Assembly (NCBI GenBank): GCA_046758065.1
Contig: JBHHZM010000030.1
Coordinates: 1-27,178, forward strand
DNA: 27,178 bases
Reading direction: 5' to 3'
Source of the DNA: JBHHZM01 sp046758065
GTDB taxonomy: Bacteria > Pseudomonadota > Alphaproteobacteria > JAAXGF01
The notes below the pieces were generated by a model. The model had not been told where the DNA came from. It saw nothing but the letters and a program-made list of their open reading frames with translations, and made no database searches. Below are positions 23,104 to 27,178 of the stretch, one piece after another. Made by a program: the position numbers and the translations under genes. How positions within the stretch are numbered: the stretch's first letter is position 1; each line of letters starts with the position of its first letter.

Positions 23104-25776
23104 TCAGGCGATGTCGCGGCGTGCGAACGACATCGAACGGAAGGTCTTCTTGTAGGGAGATGCGCCGATGGTTTTGATTCGCGCGACCCCCATCTTGTAG
23201 TTGTAGTTTCCGCTGATCCAGTCGACCACCCGCCCCTCGAGTGCATTGGCCGGCTGGGGCGTGTGGAGGAAGTCCATGTAAAGCACGCCCTTCTTGATCG
23301 CCGGCGTGACGATCGCGACCGCCGTCACCGCCGCCTTGGACAGCTCGATATGGCCGTTCTTGAGCAGCGACGCGAACTGGAAATCGTTCCCTTCGACACC
23401 GAGGATGGTTTCCTTCATCGACGGCACCCGGTCGGAATAGACCATGACGTAATCGCCGCTTTCGATGCCGCGCGCCTTGGCGTCGGCGGGATTGATCTCG
23501 ATCCAGTTCTCCGGCCAGCGCTGCACGATGTAGGGCCGCCGCCGGTCGTCGAAACCCGACTGCCAGCGCTCGTTGATGCGGCCCGACGTGCACCACAGTT
23601 CGTCGCCTTTCGGCTTCATCCATTCCCAGTAATCCGAGAACAGGGACCACGGCGATTTCTGAATGTTGCACTTGCCGGTCTGGCTGTTGAAGTGGGTCAG
23701 CTTCTTGTTGAACAGGTTGGCGCCGGACGGACCGGTATCGTCGAGCTTGCGCGCGGTATCGTGCAGCCGCTTGGTGCCGACCAGGGTGCCGTCGTCCTTC
23801 ATGATCACCGGCCCCTGGATGCCGTTGGTGCCGAACTCCGCGAGCTTCTGGTGCAGCGTCTTGCCTTCGCGGTGCGCCGCCAGCTTGATCATGTGGAAGT
23901 CCTTGCGACTGCCGCGCGAGAACCGCGAGGCCTCCTCGGCGACGTCGTTCGTGTTCTTCCAGTCGAAGCCGTCGAAGCCCATCCGCCTGGCCAACTGCGC
24001 GATGATCCACCAGTCGGGCTTGGCGACGCCCGGAGGATCGTAGAATCGGTGATAGAGACGCAGGCGCCGTTCGCCGTTGGCGCGCATGAACGTGTCCTCG
24101 CCCCAGGTCGCCACCGGAAAAATGATATCGGCGAAGCGATTGCCGATCGGATCGACGAGGTAAATGTCCTGATTGAACACCACCATGCCGCCCGAATCGG
24201 CGCGCGCCTTCAGGGTCTCTATGGCCTCCCGCTTGTCAAACGAGCGGACCTGATTGGGATTGGCCGCAACCAGTTCGTCGAAACGTCGGGCCAGGGCTTC
24301 CGAGCCGCACATCGACTGAATCCAGGTCGTGCCGATGACATGCGCCAGGCGGGTATGGCCGGATACCAGCCAGGCGTCGGTATCGAGCGCCCGCCGGCGG
24401 CGTCCGGGCAGCTTGATCGGCGACTTGTTGCGCGGATACTTGCCGCCGCCGAGACCGCCGCGCTGGTGCCCGCCGGCGCGGCCGATGACCTGACCGTGCC
24501 TGCCGCCGGCGCCGACGATGATTCCGAGCGCGCTGATTGCTTCGGTGTTGCCGGTGTTGTTCGACCAGTAGAACCCCTTCTCGATCATGATCGAGCTCTT
24601 CGGTCTCGATCCGTCGGCTCTCGGCTTGGCCAGCCATTCGGCGGCGGTAACGATCTTCCCGGGGTCGACCTGGGCGACGGCCGCGGCGTTTTCGACCTTG
24701 AACTCGTCCTGGGCGAGAAGCCACGACTTCCAGTCGTCGAAGCCCTTGGTCTGGAACTTGCCCCAGGTGGTGCGCCACTGCCACGGCGTGTTGCGGGTTC
24801 CCTGACCGAAGCCGGACGACGACTCCCATTTGTCGTTCACCCATTTCTTGATCCATTCACCGTCCTGCCAGCCGTTCTCGACGATGGTGCGGGCGATGGC
24901 GTTGACCACGAGAAGATCGGTCCCCGGGGTCACGTCGATCCACATGCCGCCGTGCTTTTCCACATAGGCAACGCCGGCGGTGCGGCGGGGCATCATGATG
25001 ATCGTCTTCTGACCGGCCTGGATTCCCGGCATGATCCATTGCGTAAACAGGATCGTCTTGGTTTCGTACGGGTCGGTGCCGCAGATCAGCAGCGTCTCGG
25101 CGTCGCGCCAATCTTCGTAGGACGGCCCGAAATTGTCGAAGCCGGCGTCCCGGAACCCGGGCGTCGAGGTGACTTTCGACGGCGCGTCGTGAAACGCGAA
25201 ATTGGCGGTATTGACGTGGCGGAACGCGTATTTGGTGATGGCGTAGGTGTTCTCGATGAACTGGTACGAGTGCGTTTTGACCGCGTAGGCGTTGGCGCCG
25301 TGCTTCTTGATGACGTACTTGCCGACCGCGGCCGCGACATCGAAGGCGAAGTCCCAGGGAACCGGCATGAGAATGCCGTACATCCGCATCAGCGGCGACC
25401 TGAGCCGATCGCGGGTCGGGGTTTGCGGGTTGTAGCATTTCTGGGCGATGCAGCCCCCGCGCAGACTCGAATCGCCGCCCACATTGACGAATTCCGTGTC
25501 CTTGTCGGGAAGGATGACGACGTGATGCGGCTGACCGTTGTGCAGCACGATGTTGTGCTGGTTGGGCGCGATCCACGGTCCCAGCGGATCGACCGGGAAA
25601 TCGACCCCGAAGGCGTTCTCGTTCTTGCCCGGGCCGCCGTTCCGTTCGGTCACCGGCCAGCGGTAGACCTTGTATCCGCAGGCGACGATGCAGTAATCGC
25701 ATGCGGTGGAGATGACGTCCGCGTTCTTGGGCGGCAGTGGAACGCTGCTCTCGGGAATGTAGTACGGCGTCGCCAT
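23104..25776 (-). CDS. idrA: Molybdopterin oxidoreductase, probable iodate reductase catalytic subunit
   Basis: An 890-residue Mo-bisPGD enzyme of the AioA/IdrA branch of the DMSO reductase family. The N-terminal [3Fe-4S]-type motif is CDYCIVACGY (C26, C29, C33) with SSLRGG (S103/S104) at the usual fourth-ligand place. Cofactor and substrate motifs include CGTDPYETKT (232-241) and GRAGGHQRGG (R433, H437), equivalent to the retained Arg/His pair of arsenite oxidase. The region where arsenite oxidase has its other arsenite-binding His and Glu (SECHATREMGIGELN in A. faecalis) reads SKVTSTPGFRDAGFDNFGPS here, so those residues are absent. There is no signal peptide; export would be by riding with the Tat-exported Rieske partner. 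The ribosome site AGGAGG precedes the ATG. With a Rieske subunit and a diheme peroxidase next door, iodate reductase IdrA is the best call. An arsenite oxidase-like enzyme with another substrate is the alternative. Confidence 0.72.
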   Translation of the reverse strand: MATPYYIPESSVPLPPKNADVISTACDYCIVACGYKVYRWPVTERNGGPGKNENAFGVDFPVDPLGPWIAPNQHNIVLHNGQPHHVVILPDKDTEFVNVGGDSSLRGGCIAQKCYNPQTPTRDRLRSPLMRMYGILMPVPWDFAFDVAAAVGKYVIKKHGANAYAVKTHSYQFIENTYAITKYAFRHVNTANFAFHDAPSKVTSTPGFRDAGFDNFGPSYEDWRDAETLLICGTDPYETKTILFTQWIMPGIQAGQKTIIMMPRRTAGVAYVEKHGGMWIDVTPGTDLLVVNAIARTIVENGWQDGEWIKKWVNDKWESSSGFGQGTRNTPWQWRTTWGKFQTKGFDDWKSWLLAQDEFKVENAAAVAQVDPGKIVTAAEWLAKPRADGSRPKSSIMIEKGFYWSNNTGNTEAISALGIIVGAGGRHGQVIGRAGGHQRGGLGGGKYPRNKSPIKLPGRRRRALDTDAWLVSGHTRLAHVIGTTWIQSMCGSEALARRFDELVAANPNQVRSFDKREAIETLKARADSGGMVVFNQDIYLVDPIGNRFADIIFPVATWGEDTFMRANGERRLRLYHRFYDPPGVAKPDWWIIAQLARRMGFDGFDWKNTNDVAEEASRFSRGSRKDFHMIKLAAHREGKTLHQKLAEFGTNGIQGPVIMKDDGTLVGTKRLHDTARKLDDTGPSGANLFNKKLTHFNSQTGKCNIQKSPWSLFSDYWEWMKPKGDELWCTSGRINERWQSGFDDRRRPYIVQRWPENWIEINPADAKARGIESGDYVMVYSDRVPSMKETILGVEGNDFQFASLLKNGHIELSKAAVTAVAIVTPAIKKGVLYMDFLHTPQPANALEGRVVDWISGNYNYKMGVARIKTIGASPYKKTFRSMSFARRDIA

Positions 25777-25788
25777 ATCGCCTTCCTC

Positions 25789-26376
25789 CTAACCTTGCAG
25801 GTTGTCGTAGCGACCGAAGATCAGCCCGAATATGCCGACGGCAAAGATGTCGTCGCCGTCGAGTTCGAGCAGCACCTGCGGCAGGCTCTGATACGCCTGC
25901 CCCGAAATCAGAATGCCGTGGCGCGTAAGATCGTAGGTCGAGAGGTGCAGCGGGCACGGCCCCAGGGCCTTGTCCTTGGGCTTGTAGGTCCCGTCGAGCG
26001 GACCGCCTTGATGCGTGCACGTGTTGTTGAAGGCGACCACGTCGTTCTGCGGGCCGACGCCACCACCGGCCGGCACGCCGAGCTTGACCAGCGTCGAACC
26101 GGAATAGTCGCCCTCGTCGGGATAGCTGAATTCGACCGGGACGTCCTGGCGCAGTTCGCTCAGCTTGGCGACGAACTTCCGCGGATACACCGCCACCGCC
26201 GCCGGAACCTGCTGCGCGAACGGGGTTCCCGGATTGAGTGTCACCATTATCGTGAACGTCGTCGCGCTCGAGGTCAGAAGGAAGCGACGCCGGGACATCA
26301 GGCACTTTCCGGGACCGGTCTCGGCTTTCCCCGCCGTCAACTCCGCGGGGCGTGGGTTCTGGACGTTATTCGTCAT
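25789..26376 (-). CDS. idrB: Rieske [2Fe-2S] subunit, AioB/IdrB-like, Tat-exported
   Basis: A 195-residue periplasmic electron-transfer subunit. The Tat signal is SRRRFLLTSSATTF (28-41) followed by a hydrophobic stretch. Rieske ligands are C120 and H122 (CTHQGG) and C141 and H144 (CPLHLSTYD). The end, VLLELDGDDIFAVGIFGLIFGR, matches AioB proteins closely. The two extra cysteines that form a disulfide in cytochrome bc1 Rieske proteins are both replaced (G125, L143), which usually changes the redox potential. The start at 26376 has GAGGGG about 8 nt upstream; an inner start at the Met before SRRRF is possible. The gene lies 14 bp after the peroxidase gene and 12 bp before the Mo subunit, so the three are one operon. 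Confidence 0.8.
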   Translation of the reverse strand: MTNNVQNPRPAELTAGKAETGPGKCLMSRRRFLLTSSATTFTIMVTLNPGTPFAQQVPAAVAVYPRKFVAKLSELRQDVPVEFSYPDEGDYSGSTLVKLGVPAGGGVGPQNDVVAFNNTCTHQGGPLDGTYKPKDKALGPCPLHLSTYDLTRHGILISGQAYQSLPQVLLELDGDDIFAVGIFGLIFGRYDNLQG

Positions 26377-26390
26377 GGCTCACCCCTCTG

Positions 26391-27178
26391 TCAGTCCGCC
26401 ACCAACGGCGCATAGTCCGGAAGCGTCGGCGGTTCGATGTCAATCTCCGGGCCGCTCAGCGATTCGAGAAAGGCGACCAGATCGTCGACCTCTTCGTCGC
26501 TCAGACCGAGGGGCCGGATCAGCGAGCTCTTGGTCGCGGCGTAATCGTTTTCGCCGCCGCCGGCGTTGTAGAACTCGACGACTTCCCTGAGATCCCACAG
26601 CGCCCCGTTGTGCATGTAGGGCGCGGTGTACATCGTGTAGCGCAACGGCGGGGTGCGGAACTTACCCTTGTCGCCGTCCTGCTTGGTGCGGAAATAGAGG
26701 CCGAGATCATCCTTGGCGGTCCGATAGATGTGCTCCGGAACGCCCTTGGCGTAGAGCTCGTAGCGGAACGTGACCTGGGCGAGACCGTCCTCCTCCCACC
26801 GTTCGGCGGGCGGCACGCCGATGTTGTAGTATTTCTGGTCGCTCAGCAGCGGGCCGTTGTGGCACTGCACGCAGCCCGCCTTGCCCCTGAACAACTCAAG
26901 GCCCCGTTTCTGCTGGTCGGTCAGCGCATTGGCATCGCCGCGCATGTAGTTGTCGAACGGTGTATCGTTGTGAATCAACGTCCGCTCGAACGCGGCGATC
27001 GCCCGCCAGGCGTTGCCGATCTTCGGCCACTCGTCGCCGAAGACCCTCTTGAAGCGTTTGCGGTATTCGGGAATGAAGGCGAGGCGCGCCTCCATCATGT
27101 CGTTCTCGCCGTTTCCGGCGACCGCGCCCTTGGCCGCCGACGGCGCCTGCGCTTCGAGCGACTTGGCGGCGCCGGCCC
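26391..27178 (-). CDS. Diheme cytochrome c peroxidase (IdrP/MauG-like), 5' end cut by window
   Basis: The last 262 residues of a periplasmic cytochrome c peroxidase-family protein; the frame is open to the window edge (codons in phase from 27176). The visible c-type heme site is GCVQCHNGPLLSD, preceded by LTDQQKRGLELFRGKA. FRTPPLRYTMYTAPYMHNG and LREVVEFYNAGGG are standard family motifs. The N-terminal heme and signal peptide would lie outside. In iodate-respiring bacteria two such peroxidases, IdrP1 and IdrP2, accompany IdrAB and are thought to remove hydrogen peroxide made during iodate reduction. Which of the two this is cannot be told. It is 14 bp upstream of the Rieske gene in the same operon. 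Confidence 0.8.
   Translation of the reverse strand, partial: AGAAKSLEAQAPSAAKGAVAGNGENDMMEARLAFIPEYRKRFKRVFGDEWPKIGNAWRAIAAFERTLIHNDTPFDNYMRGDANALTDQQKRGLELFRGKAGCVQCHNGPLLSDQKYYNIGVPPAERWEEDGLAQVTFRYELYAKGVPEHIYRTAKDDLGLYFRTKQDGDKGKFRTPPLRYTMYTAPYMHNGALWDLREVVEFYNAGGGENDYAATKSSLIRPLGLSDEEVDDLVAFLESLSGPEIDIEPPTLPDYAPLVAD

Noticed and set aside
23104..25776. True arsenite oxidase AioA
   Set aside because: Family match is strong, but the second arsenite-binding His/Glu region is missing and a diheme peroxidase is in the operon. No ars or aio regulatory genes are in the window. Iodate reductase fits better, without certainty.
23068..26415. Plus-strand open frame of more than 1,100 codons
   Set aside because: It is antisense to the Mo, Rieske and peroxidase genes. 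Its product is rich in R, D, V and G with no domain character, as expected from high-GC codon bias.

Overview
The window is high-GC DNA, tightly packed with short intergenic gaps. It most resembles an alphaproteobacterium, possibly Rhizobiales/Hyphomicrobiales or Rhodospirillales. The grounds are a RutR with its TGACCA/TGGTCA operators on a reductive pyrimidine pathway, the intergenic hairpin repeats typical of that class, an FNR-type box and a PEP-CTERM protein. No RNA genes, IS elements, CRISPR arrays or origins were seen.

Block 1 (1-9371) is a pyrimidine uptake and breakdown locus. On the minus strand are a partial SnoaL-like gene and rutR. A divergent promoter with two perfect 14-bp RutR palindromes 22 bp apart precedes preT-preA (dihydropyrimidine dehydrogenase) and an M20-type carbamoyl amidohydrolase. 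An ABC importer of the THI5/NMT1 type follows (ATPase, two permeases, periplasmic binding protein), closed by a hairpin. The pathway resumes at 12355-14933 with divergent hydA (dihydropyrimidinase) and a nitrilase-superfamily beta-ureidopropionase, so the third step has two unrelated candidate enzymes.

Block 2 (9372-12354) interrupts the pyrimidine genes. It holds REP-like hairpin elements and a minus-strand PEP-CTERM surface protein made of seven NxxGxxAF tandem repeats. A single-base frameshift separates its body from its sorting tail. Upstream lie a well-formed sigma-54 promoter and three copies of an 18-bp near-palindrome, the layout expected of enhancer-binding-protein control.

Block 3 (14981-27178, all minus strand) is a respiratory locus and the most interesting part. 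Reading in the direction of transcription, it starts with a truncated diheme cytochrome c peroxidase, then a Tat-exported Rieske protein, then a molybdopterin oxidoreductase of the arsenite-oxidase family. The peroxidase neighbour and the loss of half of the arsenite-binding residues argue for a dissimilatory iodate reductase (IdrB, IdrA and an IdrP) rather than arsenite oxidase. After a hairpin and an FNR-type box comes a second, translationally coupled unit. It encodes a large HEAT-repeat protein, an exported cupredoxin-like protein, a 39-residue single-span membrane protein, a tandem universal stress protein ending in three PCP_red-like repeats, a NirJ-like radical SAM protein also ending in PCP_red, a HemG/HemY-type protoporphyrinogen oxidase and a carboxymuconolactone-decarboxylase-like protein. 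I infer that this second unit serves tetrapyrrole/heme supply, electron transfer or maturation for the Mo-Rieske-peroxidase system under low oxygen. That role is not shown directly by the sequence.
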